Part shown: piece after piece, positions 46,562 to 57,600 of the stretch
Layout: every line of letters begins with the position of its first letter
Numbering within the stretch: position 1 is the stretch's first letter
Source of the DNA: Plantago ovata
Lineage: Eukaryota; Streptophyta; Magnoliopsida; Lamiales; Plantaginaceae
DNA length: 64,000 nucleotides
Direction: 5' to 3'
Assembly (NCBI GenBank): GCA_028274465.1
Contig: CM051456.1
Location: 5,953,545-6,017,544, forward strand
The notes under the pieces: model-generated
What the model was told of the DNA's origin: nothing
Database searches by the model: none
What the model saw: only the letters and a program-made list of their open reading frames with translations
Made by a program: the position numbers and the translations under genes

Positions 46562-47121
46562 TTGAAGCTACTGAGCGAGCAAGTTAAATCCTAACAGCAG
46601 ATCGTGTTGACTTCGAGTTAAGAAAGTTCAGCCGCCATGAGAGGTCGTCTTTTATGAAATCCAGTCATTGCTAGTCCAAGATCGGTTTCTCAGAGGTCAA
46701 AGTTCCAAGGTGAACGAAGCTAGGTTACTGAAAAAGTCATGAATGGGTGGGATTGGGAGGAAAGACCCAAAGACCACAGTTGACTTCATGGAGTAAACTG
46801 CACGGAATCAAAAACTTATGGGGCAAAATCCACAAATTATCAAACTTCAGGGGTGAAAATGATCTTTTCGAGGCTAGTGAGGTAAATAGTTTGTGAATGT
46901 GTATTATACCCTGGGTTTGTGTGTTTATAATCGTTTGAAATTGAGCCTGCATTAGTTCTTCACTTCTTCCTTCTTCAGTTCGGCTGCCGCTGCTAAAACA
47001 TCTCTTTTGCCGATGCTTCATCGACACCGTCAAGTTCCAAACGTTCAACCAAGGTCTCTTGCAAATTGCAATTAGCTCTTCTGGCACTGGTAAGTTCATT
47101 TCTTCTTCCTCTTCTCCTCAA
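46562..47121. other. Intergenic between RECA3-like gene and zinc-knuckle copy A
   Basis: Divergent flanks. The CT-rich leader-like stretch at 46950-47110 precedes copy A, but the N-terminal coding region of that gene is absent here. Confidence 0.45.
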
Positions 47122-47915
47122 CATTGACCAACCGTTAATGCGGTTTTTGAAGATAAAGAGTAGTGTTACAGGAGAAGAAGTGGTTGCACGCTTCACTTAT
47201 GAGGACCTGCCAAACTACTGTTATCTTTGTGGGTATCTTGATCATTCTAGAAGTTCCTGTGAATTGAAAGGCAAGTTCGATCCTGAGAAGCCAATACATG
47301 AATTACCGTATGGTTCTTTTTTTTTTGAAACGGCAAATATTACAACTGCTACTATAATACTGCTATACAACATTCGAAACCACCTTATATCTCCACAGCT
47401 AAAACCGACTTATGTCACCGCCTCCGGCTGGGGATCGAACCTTGCACCTCTTCTTCACCAAACTCAGCTCCCTTCCACTGAACCACCTTATAACTCCTAT
47501 TACCGTATGGTTCTTGGATGCGTGAGATATTACAAAGACCAGAGATATTTCGTGATATCGACTATGAAGGGGAGGACAGAGATGGGACTATGAGTGTTTT
47601 CCGGGATAAGGTTGGTGACAGTTTTTCATTGAGGAAAACATTGAATCCACAAAAAATGAAGATTTTTTGAAAGACAAGTCGGTCGTCCGCACAAAAATTT
47701 ACGAGGTAAGGGGGTCTGATTTGATTGATGATTTAAAATTAAGGATTGAAACCAAGGAGGGAGTTCCAAAGGATTTATTGAGATTGATGTGGAATGGAAG
47801 ACGACTTGAAAACTCCAGAACCCTCGCGCACTATGGCATCCAGGAAGATGATACAATACACTGGAGGTTTTATTTCCGTGGAGGATCCCTCCTATCTTCC
47901 ATTCTTGTGACAAAA
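47122..47915 (+). pseudogene. Zinc-knuckle/ubiquitin-like copy A, truncated and SINE-interrupted
   Basis: The sequence resumes the 49116 gene from about residue 181 ([25 protein letters not shown]). The zinc knuckle is complete (C-x2-C-x4-H-x4-C in CYLCGYLDHSRSSC). A SINE interrupts the frame just after ELPYGS. Beyond it a diverged spacer leads to a ubiquitin-like domain (47667-47890: IYEVRG, LKLRIETKEGVP, LMWNGRRLENSRTLAHYGI) that ends FRGG. The Gly-Gly is kept here, unlike in copy B. The DUF4283 part is missing. Broken. Confidence 0.75.
47318..47498 (-). mobile_element. tRNA-derived SINE, 181 bp, in zinc-knuckle copy A
   Basis: A perfect 16-bp target duplication, ATTACCGTATGGTTCT, lies at 47302-47317 and 47499-47514. 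Read on the minus strand the element has a Pol III box B (GGTTCGATCCC) about 50 bp from its start, a box A-like GTGGTTCAGTGG upstream, and an A-tail (T-run at 47318-47326). The insertion falls inside coding sequence. Confidence 0.9.
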
Positions 47916-49115
47916 AGGTCTTATAATATTTGCATTGAGTTGCTTATCTAGTAGTACTGGATAGGGGTCTTGAGCTTTTCATTCATGGTCTTCAAATTGC
48001 ATCGCATTGCTTTCGTCGAGTTCAAAAGATAAACCTCCTTAAATCAATCACTGTTGGGAAGTTTTTGTATGCATGATCCTTATCAGAATCGACGAATTTT
48101 ATCATGTAGCCCGAGGTACTGTGGTAGTAGTGTGGTGCAATGCTAAAGTTTATTTTGGCTACATTTGGCGTTCAATGCTATTCTTGAAAATGTAGAATTA
48201 AACTAAATTGAACATAATTGAATTGAACTGAATGAATTTGTATAGAATTGGACTGAATTTTCAGATGAAGCCTTAATCGAATGTAAACATCTAATAAGGT
48301 AGCCTCGCTATAGAATAATCCAAAAACTAAATTTGCACAAACTAAACCAAATTAATGCAAATCAAACGACATCTCATCCAACCGAGCAATAAAGCCTTCC
48401 AAGTTATGGAGTCACCCGCACCTAATTTCAAGTTTCAACTAATTATTTCGAAGAGATTAGTTTTGATTTTTTTTTTAATAATCGAAGCATTACAATTTCA
48501 CAAATAGCATTACAAAGCTAGTAATAAACTATAAACAATCTCACATTTTGCGAGAATTGAACCTATGACCTCTAGTATCATGACACCTAGATTAGTTTTG
48601 ACTTTAGAATTACATTAGTTACATATGAAATACTCTTACATTTAATTTTCACAGCATAAAATTATACTGTGAAAGCCTGAAAGGTAGGTGGTATAGTGGT
48701 TATGCACTTATGCCGAAAAATAAAGGTCAGTTCGGACATACTATAAAAAATTGGAATGGCGAATATTTGGCCTGGGGGAGATCACAAGTATTCTTTTCGT
48801 TGGGTCAAATTGATAAATTGGAAACTTATTGTAGAAATTTACAAACATTCAAGGGTGAAACTGAAAAGTGAAAACCTATTTTCACAACATTGGAAACCAC
48901 TCACTCACTCACTCTCCTTCATTGTTCTCCTTTCCCAATTCCTCTGGTTAGGGTTTTCAGTTTTATCAGTGTCTAATTTTGATTTTGCCGTCCATGTTTT
49001 ACTGTCTATTAGGTCTCCTTTGTTGTTTTCGCTCAATTGATTCCTCTCTCTCTTGTTTCAGGTAGCATAATTTTGGTCGTTTGTTGCTCCAGAACAGTAG
49101 TACCTCACCACTCCA
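47916..49115. other. Spacer and leader of zinc-knuckle copy B
   Basis: Contains the SINE at 48467. Close to copy B, a TC-rich leader (48895-48950) and a possible 5' UTR intron (donor TG|GTTAGGG near 48947, acceptor TTGTTTCAG near 49061) precede the ATG. A tRNA-like stretch at 48685-48745 may be a worn SINE head. Confidence 0.5.
48467..48588 (-). mobile_element. SINE, 122 bp, minus orientation
   Basis: A 13-bp target duplication, AGATTAGTTTTGA, lies at 48454-48466 and 48589-48601. The T-run at the left end is the A-tail on the minus strand, and a box B-like GGTTCAATTCTC lies near the head. No coding content. Confidence 0.85.
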
Positions 49116-50255
49116 ATGGCGGATAATCGTGTCGCCAAATTGGCTTGCCTTGGGAAGCGAAAGACCTTGACGGACAGGGAAAACGCTGGGATTACTCTCA
49201 ACGAACAAGGACAAGTGTCATCTGATGAAAAACTGGTGTTTATGTTGGTTGGGAGATTGTTAACCTCTAAGGTCTTCAATTTCGAAGCCTTTTGCTCTAC
49301 AATGAAAAGGTCCTTCAATTTGCGTAAAGGCTTAGAAATTATACATCTAAAAGTGGACGATAGGATTCTGTTCCGCGTGTTTGATGAGGCTGATAAGCAG
49401 AAGATCATAGATGGAAGGCCTTGGTGGTTTAATGGATCACTGTTGTTGCTGAATGATGTTCCGCAAGATATGAACCCGCTGCAAGTGGATTTGTCTTGGT
49501 GTAGCTTTTATGTCCGTATTCATGATCTTCCCTTGAGTATGCAGACGAAGAGGATGGCGATTGTGATAGCGAATGGGATTGGTTTGTTTCAGGATTACGA
49601 TGAGAAGGAATCGTGGGGCGTGTCTTTGCGTGTTCGTGTTATGATTAATGTTATGAAACCGTTGATGCGCTATCTGAAGATTAAGGGTGTTGCGGGAGGG
49701 AAGGAAGTGGTTGCAAGGTTCACTTACGAAGGTCTTCCGAATTACTGTTATCACTGTGGACTTCTTGATCATGTACTAAAGGACTGTAAGTCGGCCAATG
49801 GGTTGAGTGAGGAGATGTCATTTGAGGAGATGGCTTATGGTCCATGGTTGCGTGAGAAAGCATCAAGACTGGTGGTGTTTCGTGATGTTCCGGTAGTAGC
49901 TCATTGTCAGAGTTCAGCAAAGTGGAGTTCTGGAAGCCTCATGAGTAATGGCTCTAATGCGGCCAATAAGGAAAATTTTCTGCGAGGTTTCATCAGAGGA
50001 GAAAAGTTGCAGATATTTTTCAGGAACCTAGAGGGCAAAACTAAGACACTTGCGGTGGAGAGCTATGACAAAATATCCAGTGTTAAAGAGAAGATTCAAG
50101 ACAAGGAATCAGTTCCAATTGCTCAGCAGTTGTTGTTATATGCAGGAAAGCTACTTGAAGATGGAAGAACCCTTGCTGAGTATAACATCCAGAAGGCATC
50201 GACTCTTGTCCTCGTTCTGCGACTGCCTGCCAGTGGTGACGCAAGTGACCGATGA
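49116..50255 (+). CDS. DUF4283 - zinc knuckle - ubiquitin-like fusion protein, 379 aa
   Basis: An uninterrupted single-exon frame. Residues ~38-185 form a DUF4283 domain ([38 protein letters not shown]), as in plant L1-type LINE ORF1 proteins. Residues 211-224 are a CX2CX4HX4C zinc knuckle ([14 protein letters not shown]) preceded by FTYEGLPNY. After a linker, residues 298-373 form a ubiquitin-like domain, clearly ubiquitin-derived ([24 protein letters not shown]). The Lys48 and Lys63 equivalents (345, 360) are kept, Ile44 is Leu, and Gly75-Gly76 are replaced by Ala-Ser, so it cannot be processed or conjugated like ubiquitin. No reverse transcriptase follows, so this looks like a domesticated LINE ORF1 with an added ubiquitin domain rather than a mobile copy. 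Relatives are at 47122 and 59499. Confidence 0.85.
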   Translation: MADNRVAKLACLGKRKTLTDRENAGITLNEQGQVSSDEKLVFMLVGRLLTSKVFNFEAFCSTMKRSFNLRKGLEIIHLKVDDRILFRVFDEADKQKIIDGRPWWFNGSLLLLNDVPQDMNPLQVDLSWCSFYVRIHDLPLSMQTKRMAIVIANGIGLFQDYDEKESWGVSLRVRVMINVMKPLMRYLKIKGVAGGKEVVARFTYEGLPNYCYHCGLLDHVLKDCKSANGLSEEMSFEEMAYGPWLREKASRLVVFRDVPVVAHCQSSAKWSSGSLMSNGSNAANKENFLRGFIRGEKLQIFFRNLEGKTKTLAVESYDKISSVKEKIQDKESVPIAQQLLLYAGKLLEDGRTLAEYNIQKASTLVLVLRLPASGDASDR

Positions 50256-52742
50256 GGGGTTATTAGACTCTGTGTTTTCGTGCCAAGTATTGGTTAAGAA
50301 ACTATGGTGAATGGTTTTATGAATTATGATAAACATGCAAAGTATGTTTTTGTTAAGATTAAGTGCTTTTGCTTTGTCATTTTCATCTTTTTATCAGGAG
50401 TATGCTACAATTTTGAATCACGGTATGTCCTTGTGTTTCTGCACTTATTTTTGTTTCTTTTGGCAAATCACTTCATGTGCTGCTGTGATTTCACCTAAAT
50501 CTATAGTAGGAAATGTAGCCTATAGTTGGTACTTGGTAGAGTTATTCTCTGATCTTGTAAAGGGAAATCATGAATTATCATATTCTGTTCACCTTTCTGG
50601 ACTTTGATTTTATTACCATGATTTTAGTTGTGGTGTTGCATTTAAGTACTGGGAGAATAAGGTATACCATATGATATGATGTTGATAAAAATAAAGATGT
50701 TTCACTCGAGTTGGATGTTAAGGTGCCTTCCTTTTTGTTGAGCGTGGTAGGGCTGTCAGGTTGATTAATGGTGATGAGAGCATGTCTATGAAGTTCACCT
50801 CGTTCTGTCTCAATCATGTTCTCTCGGTATGTGTTAACTTGAAAATGCCTGTAGTTGATCATCATATGAATGAACCTCATGTACATTCCTTATGTTTCTG
50901 ATACCTTACTGTCATTCGGGTTACATATATAAATTATAAGACATGTGATATGTTGTTGGCTTGTTATAAGTGAAAAAAGATGTAAATCATCTGTATGCAC
51001 TGTGCTTAGTAGTGATCCTACATTTGTTGGGAATTTATGACTTGCGTTTTCTATCCCCCACCATACCTTAATCCTCTGGCAAGCTGAATATATGCAGGAA
51101 GCTGATAATGCAAATGGTTGACCTTCTTGTATTCTGGTTGTATCCTTATAATGCTGGAGACTATCACATGTTGAATAGTTGTTTTTATTCGTAAGAATTC
51201 TCAGCAGCATTTTAGTTACTACTTTTATATGCAAAGTTGTGAATTGAGATTATAAAGGAATTATTGAGCTTTAACTAGAAATATACATTTCTGCTATGTA
51301 TCTGTTTGTATTATCATATGTAAGCATATAATCTATAATTACATTCGGAAGTAAGTTTCATTATTTTAGTGCGAAATTTATCCATCACAGTTTCTTCCTG
51401 GTTTTGGCATGAGAATGTGTGTTGAAATTCGTCTGGTGATTTGGTTTCATGCATAGGAGAACTTTGCAGCTTGACTTGTGCATTTCTTGATCCCTTAAGT
51501 TGTATAATTCTGGTATAGAAATTGAATGAAGATACAAATAAATGTACCTTTGATGTTCTCTGTTGCGAGCCCTGTGAGTGAGAGCTGTTCCTGCTTGGTT
51601 ATGTCATTTGATTTTGGTGTACCATGTTTTTAGCCTCGGCTCTCTCGGTTTTGGGCAGCGTGCAATAGCACCTTTGTACCATATAGTGCTCTAAGTTTGA
51701 TTGATTATCAATTCATCAATCATACACAAGTTCTCAGTGGAGTTATAAGGATGGCCGAGTGGTAAAGATGCTGGAGTAGCAAAGGAGAGGTCAGGGGTTC
51801 GAACCCGTACTAGAAATAGGAGTAGGGTAGTTAGGTTTGCCCTTGAAAAAAAAAAATACACAACTCAGCATTTACTAATTACTATAATATGTTTTCCAAT
51901 TACCTGACAACTCAGACTTCATCGATGTAAGCTTATTATGTATACATTGGAATATCGAAGACAAATATTTTCAAACCTTCATTAATTCCATTTTTTTAGC
52001 TCAAACAAAAGTAACGAGATAAAATAGACATGTAATCTGAAAATCTGTTTTTTATATACTTAGTTTCAATAAGTTTATCATTTTATTTTCAAACTATAAC
52101 GAGCCGCTCCAGAAAAACCATATGGTTTTGATGTAAATATAGACGTCTAACCCCACTGCCCCAGTTGGATGTTAAACCATCTTCCAGTTTGTTCAGTTTG
52201 GTTGGGCCGTAAGGTTGAATAGGGTGATTATTAGAGTGTGTGTATGGCATTCATCTTGTTCTGTTTAAATTATGTTGTCAGTTGTCCTAGGATATATAAG
52301 TGGTATGTTGCCTTGTCAACAAGACTGCCTGTAGTTGATCATCATATGAAGGGACCTCATGAACATCCATTTTGTTTACGTTGCCTTTCTGATATTTCTG
52401 TTACATCTACAAGGCATGAGATATTGTTGGCTTTTTGTTAATATTGTTGGAATTAGTTCATCAGCTGTTTGTGTGTTAATTACCTTCACTTTAATAATTT
52501 TAACCACTTCAGTTGGTAGCATTTCCATCATATAATATAACTGCGGTATCACCCTCTATATAGTATCAGAATGAAGCTCAAAGAGAGCAAACATGTGGCT
52601 TTGGTGTTTATGTGGTTGTAACACATGAGACTTTTCAATGTTTATGATAGTTCATTGATGCATAAAAACAACTACATTTATGAGTGTGGCTGCTGTTTCA
52701 AAATACAATAGCTAGAAAAAAAATTAAGAAAAAGAAAGAGCA
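50256..52742. repeat. Downstream spacer with a ~260-bp direct duplication
   Basis: 50711-50965 and 52160-52445 are copies of each other (GTTGGATGTTAAG..., TGCCTGTAGTTGATCATCAT, ATGTTGTTGGCTT), about 75-80% similar. They appear to be the 3' flank of the zinc-knuckle gene, so a fourth gene copy may have been lost between them. No protein gene is seen. A SINE lies at 51729-51856. Confidence 0.65.
51729..51856 (+). mobile_element. tRNA-derived SINE, ~128 bp
   Basis: Box A (TGGCCGAGTGG) and box B (GGTTCGAACCC) are spaced as in a tRNA-related SINE head, and an A-run follows at ~51846-51857. ATACACAA flanks both sides. It is not a functional tRNA: there is no acceptor stem or anticodon arm fold. 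Confidence 0.7.
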
Positions 52743-54493
52743 CTACATTGCTGCTGTTTCAACTTTGTTTATTTTGAAACCCCTGATTCTTACTTCTTCG
52801 GGTATTAAAGTGTCTTTGTAATTAACACTTTCGATCATCCATCCAGCATTGTTAACTGAACCTACTAACTTGACTTCAGCATCATCATTACCATCTACAA
52901 CAAGAGCTCCGTCCAAGGCGAGATCCTCCAGGTGGATGTTCCGTCCCTTTATGGCCAGGGTGGATTTTCCCGTAATAGTGGAATTTCCAAGAACTTTGTT
53001 CTTAATATACGAAAATGTGAGACCCCATTTCGATTCCCATACAATCCGTGGCCATACATCTATTTGTTGTCCATTGAATACACATTGGACCGGATTATCT
53101 ATCTTAACGCCCACCTTTCTTAAAATGAGACTGTTTGCTCTATATATGGCCATCTCTCCGGAAGTAGCACTGTGATACGGATTACCTTTAGGTACCTTAG
53201 CTGCATCTTCGGGATTGTTCTTTACGGGTGCATAAGCAAACCAAGTATCCATCACGGTAAATCCAACTTTAGCCGAAGCTGGTGGAGTTTTAGGATAATC
53301 TTGCATCATACATTCGAGTCGAGTGGATGACTTGAATGCTGTCTTGGAAGAATCTGTGTATTTGGGATTAACGAATTCCGTGATGGCACCTCCAGTTTTT
53401 GAAAGTTCTTCCAGATAAGGGCCAATTCCAAATATTAATTGGTTTATGTTTCCAGGGAACGGAGAATAGCCTGTTTCATTGTTGACGTCACCGTCAGGAA
53501 ATCCAGAAGCTCTCAGCAATGGATCAAGCTGATTGTACTCTACATTGATCACCATTGTCCTCCCGTCTTGATGATTGAGCTTAGTAATGCCTCCAATGGC
53601 TTCCTTAGGTACTCTTTCATGGCACTAACACCCAATGCAGAAGGAACCACATTAAACAGAAGACCATTTGTATCTTGGAAGAACACAACCCACTTGCGAC
53701 CAGCATCGAACCATTCTTTAAGCATGCCAGTCGAGAATAGAAGTGAATGAACATCTCCATGACCATGAGGTTTTGTCTGGATTCTATACTTATTATGTGG
53801 ATCCAAAGCCAGCCGGGCTTCATTGTCATCTAAACAAGCAACTTTTTCCTGCTTCATCAACTTTATCTGTGTGGACTTCATCCCGAAATAGGCATTAGAC
53901 TCTAGCAGCTCTACGGTACGCGAATGAGTGTCATCTGATGTCATTATAGCCAAAGGAATCTCTTCTGGCCCTTCACCTTGTGCTAGCCTACAGCTACTCT
54001 CCTGTAAGGCTAGAACAGACTCAATGTAGTGCTGCAAGAAACATGTCCCGGTCGTAGACTCTCGAGGCAGAGCGACCTTTATACCGTTATAACCAAGACG
54101 TTCTCCAAGGCCGCCAGCAACAAGAACAAAGGCCGCCTTCCTTGCCTCCCGGACTCCAGCTTCTTCAAATCGAACAAACTCCTCGTCACCGTAGGTTAAA
54201 ACCTCTCCAGATGGAACGGATGGTGTAAACCCTTCATACAGGTTCTTCCCGGCCTTTGAATCTGCCAAAAGCTGTTTAGCGGTTGTGACGTATGATACCA
54301 GACCCCCAGGGTAACTTACGTTTAGTCTAGCTACCTGATCAAAAAAGGCGAGCTTCTCTTCGTCATCGGTACCTGGCTCGGGCCAATGCTCGAACAGGTG
54401 GCCCTGGTTTATCTCTAATAACATCTTGGCCAACTCCACCTGTTGAGGAGAGAGGGTGGAGAAATTTTTGTGGAGATTGGTGGAAGAAGCCAT
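52743..54493 (-). pseudogene. USP: Intronless copy of UDP-sugar pyrophosphorylase
   Basis: The ATG at 54493 opens a protein clearly matching plant UDP-sugar pyrophosphorylase (sugar-1-phosphate + UTP to UDP-sugar; salvage, cytosol). The nucleotide-binding motif [17 protein letters not shown] is present, as are [24 protein letters not shown] and [13 protein letters not shown]. At ~53600-53620 about a dozen residues (the HVNSLAVPRKA segment in the family) are missing and the frame changes, so the C-terminal half (to 52743) is out of frame with the first. From family knowledge, plant USP genes have many introns; this copy has none, which points to a retrocopy. I see no A-tail or target duplication. 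Together the parts would give ~570 residues against ~600 in the family. Confidence 0.85.
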
Positions 54494-57490
54494 GATTCAG
54501 ACTTGCAATGAACGAAAACAGGGAGATGGTTTATTGATTGAGATTGGATCAGTACGTTTCAGTAAGTAGAAGGAGAAGAAACGTCTGATACAGAGAATAT
54601 AACGGCTATGGATCAGATCTTGAGCTATGTCAACGTAAATACGGAACCCTAGCTAAACTAGAATTCAGATTCCTTAATCCTGACTACAATTAAGAATCCT
54701 ATTCGTTATTTACTTTATATAAATAAGAAAAATTTGGCTATTGAAACAAGGAGTCTTCTAGGGTCAGGCGATATCAGACAAACTAATCTAGACCATTAGA
54801 TCTTGATCTAATCGTTCACAACACTTCGCCAAAAAATATTTGACGATCGCCTTTCGCCTTATTCTTCGCCTTGTCGCCTTATTAATATTTTAATTAATAA
54901 ATTATAATAAAAATATTAATATTTTATAAAATGTCATTTTTACCCTCCAAAAAATAAAAATTTTAATATTTTTTTATAATTTCGATTTATTAATATTTTT
55001 TGGATGATTTATTTATTATTTTTATTAAATTAAATTATTTATTAATGAATTTGAAAATATTTAATTATAGTTACCAAAAATATTCAAAGCTAGGATTTGA
55101 ACCTGAGACCTTTGGCTAAATAGCACAAGACTAAACTACCAAGCTATCAATTACTTTGTTCATTAATCACTATTACTTTATACAGTATTATAATAGAAAA
55201 TTAATAGTCAACCTAAATTTATAATTAATTGAACACTCATTCACATCTCTCTCTTGCTGCTGCTACCTCTCTCAGTCGACTTCTCATAAGAAAAAACAGT
55301 GACAGGTTGCTCATTCTCGTCTATTTTCCCATTCGCATTCCCATATAATTGACTTGTTCCAACTCATGAATGAATTAGAGTGGACAAAGAAAGCTAAAAA
55401 GTGTTCATGGAGCTTCCAAACAAAAGATTATTCACAAATAGAAATTATTTAATTTCTTTAATTTTATATAAATGGGCGTATCCTAATAAAATTGATATGT
55501 CAAAATTCAATTTAGTCCATAAAGGATCAGAAATATATCGGTTAAATATCTACATTTAACCCGAGATTTGATCTGACAACATAATAATAAAGTTGACAAC
55601 AAGATAACCGATTCCAAATTATCCAAATTAATATTGACACAAATTCATCAGATTAAAAATATATTTGAACTGAATAAATCGAATCAAATTTAACCCGAAA
55701 TTTGTTATGATAAAAAATAAATCGAATCAAATTTAACCCGAAATTTGTTATGATAAAAAATAAATCGAATCAAATTTAATCCGAAATTATCCGATTTGAA
55801 TTTGAGTGGGATACAACCGTTCCTATTTAAATTTGGTTTGTATTCACCCAAACGAAAATAATCAAAATTGTGCATACAGATGACAAAAATGGCCAACAAA
55901 TATTCACATATTTATTTTATATGTCTAAATTTAAAATCGATTTAATAGATTATATTAGGGTTATTTTAAATGGGCTACATCTCTCTTAATTTTATTATCC
56001 GATTAGAATATTATTCACAATATTGATAAAAATTTATATTAATTTTAATTGTATATATAGGTGTAACCTTAATCCGACTACTCATCATAAATATATATGT
56101 TACTAATCGAAGAGCCAACCCTACAAAACAAGAATAAAATTGACCAAACGAGAAACTGATTCGAAATTTATTTTCACAAAAATTCATTCGATCCCAAACA
56201 AATGATAAAAGTGATATCAAAATATTTGATCTCAAGCAAAAAGATATAAATTAAATAGATTTACCATTCTACTAATGCTACACTACATAACTAAAAAAAA
56301 CAACATTTAGATTACTAAATAATTGACAAAAAAAAAAAAAAAGTATCGGCCTGAGCCCGGCCCGGGCCATGACGGGCCCGGGCCTGGGCCTAATGTTCAG
56401 GCCCGTCCTGGGCCATGGGCCGGGCCTGGGCTTGGTGCTAGTCTTCCCGGGCCCGATCGGGCCTCTTAAAGCCCGACCCGACCCATTGCCATCCCTATAC
56501 TCAACAAACTAACAAATGATAACAATCAGTCAGATACGAGATAATGGATAAGAGCATTAATCTTCTCCAATGAAACATTCACTATAAAATGAGTCAAACC
56601 TTCAGACTCATAGATACCAACTTACATTGTCTTAACTCTATCACAATTATAGAAGCAACTTAGTAGCCTCATATACGTAACAAGTCATGATATATGTTGT
56701 TTTATCCGTTCTTAGTGTCAATTAGTTTATTATTTAATATAAATGTAGGAAAATTCATAAATAATAAATCAACTAGACAACACGTTTACAAACTAGTCAT
56801 CATGTGAGTCATATGGTAAGGATGGACATTGTTGAGGTTAGAATAATGAGTAATTCCGTTGGTCAATCAACCAGAGTAAAAAAACAATGAGAAATAATTA
56901 TAGTTTAAGATTAAGAATATAAAATGAAATGCAAATTCACAATTAAAATGTTAAATGTTTACATTATACAAAATACATTACTTAAATTTATAACATCATC
57001 AATTCAACCAAATTGGAACATTCTCCTATTGGTTAAGTAAGTTGACTTCAACTATGGTGGCTTGGGTTCAAATCCCACTTCCAACATTAAAATTACTATT
57101 TTTTAATTAGATGCAAAGATGGGATATGAATCTGGACCGGACCTTCCCGGTCCGTTTCTGACCGACGGCATGTTCTCGGGCCCGGGCCGGACCTTCCCGG
57201 TTCTCGGGCCCGGGCCGGACCGTCATCAGCCCACATGGCCCGAATAATAAAAGATTATAATAATAATAATAATAAATGTAAATATTTTTATTTTACTATA
57301 TTTTTTAATAACTGTATTTATTATTCTAATTCAAGGTTATGTAAGTAAATTTATATTTAATTGAAAAATAAATAAAAATAATTATTTTAACTTTTTGGCG
57401 AAGGGTTGGCGAAGGCGAATGACGTGGCGACTTTTGATTGGGTGCCTGTTGTCAGGCAAGGCGAAAGACTGCCTGCCTGTAGAAAAGTCC
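54494..57490. other. AT-rich spacer with DNA-transposon remnants
   Basis: No gene. GC-rich islands at 56343-56508 (GCCCGGCCCGGGCC runs, ending TTGCCATCCCTA) and 57125-57240 (CGGGCCCGGGCCGGACC) resemble ends of plant hAT-type elements of the TAGGGATGGCAA class. TTCGCCAAAAA occurs inward-facing at 54827 and 57400 (inverted), perhaps marking a larger element. tRNA-like stretches at ~55085-55150 (minus) and ~57035-57090 (plus) with GGTTCAAATCC look like worn SINEs. A 48-bp unit (AATCGAATCAAATTTAACCCG) is repeated two to three times at 55677-55785. Confidence 0.45.
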
Positions 57491-57600
57491 TTGAAACAAA
57501 ACAGAGAAACCGTTCCTTACTAATAGATCGTTTGAATATAACGGTCTGTGTTGTCGATTTTATAGTTTCAGAGTTTGAGATAATTTGAGTACTGAACATA
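57491..57600 (+). pseudogene. 5' fragment of the zinc-knuckle/ubiquitin-like family
   Basis: GAAACAAAACAGAGAAACCGTT, then GTGTTGTCGATTTTA(C/T)A(A/G)TTTCAG and GTTTGAGAT, match the leader of copy C at 59349-59485. Only the leader is present; the coding part never follows. It is a truncated duplicate adjoining the inverted TTCGCC-rich DNA. Confidence 0.7.

Noticed and set aside
47626-47913. Minus-strand 95-codon frame
   Set aside because: Antisense of the ubiquitin-like domain of copy A.
51749-51848. tRNA gene call
   Set aside because: Boxes A and B are present but no acceptor stem or anticodon arm forms, and an A-tail follows; called a SINE instead.
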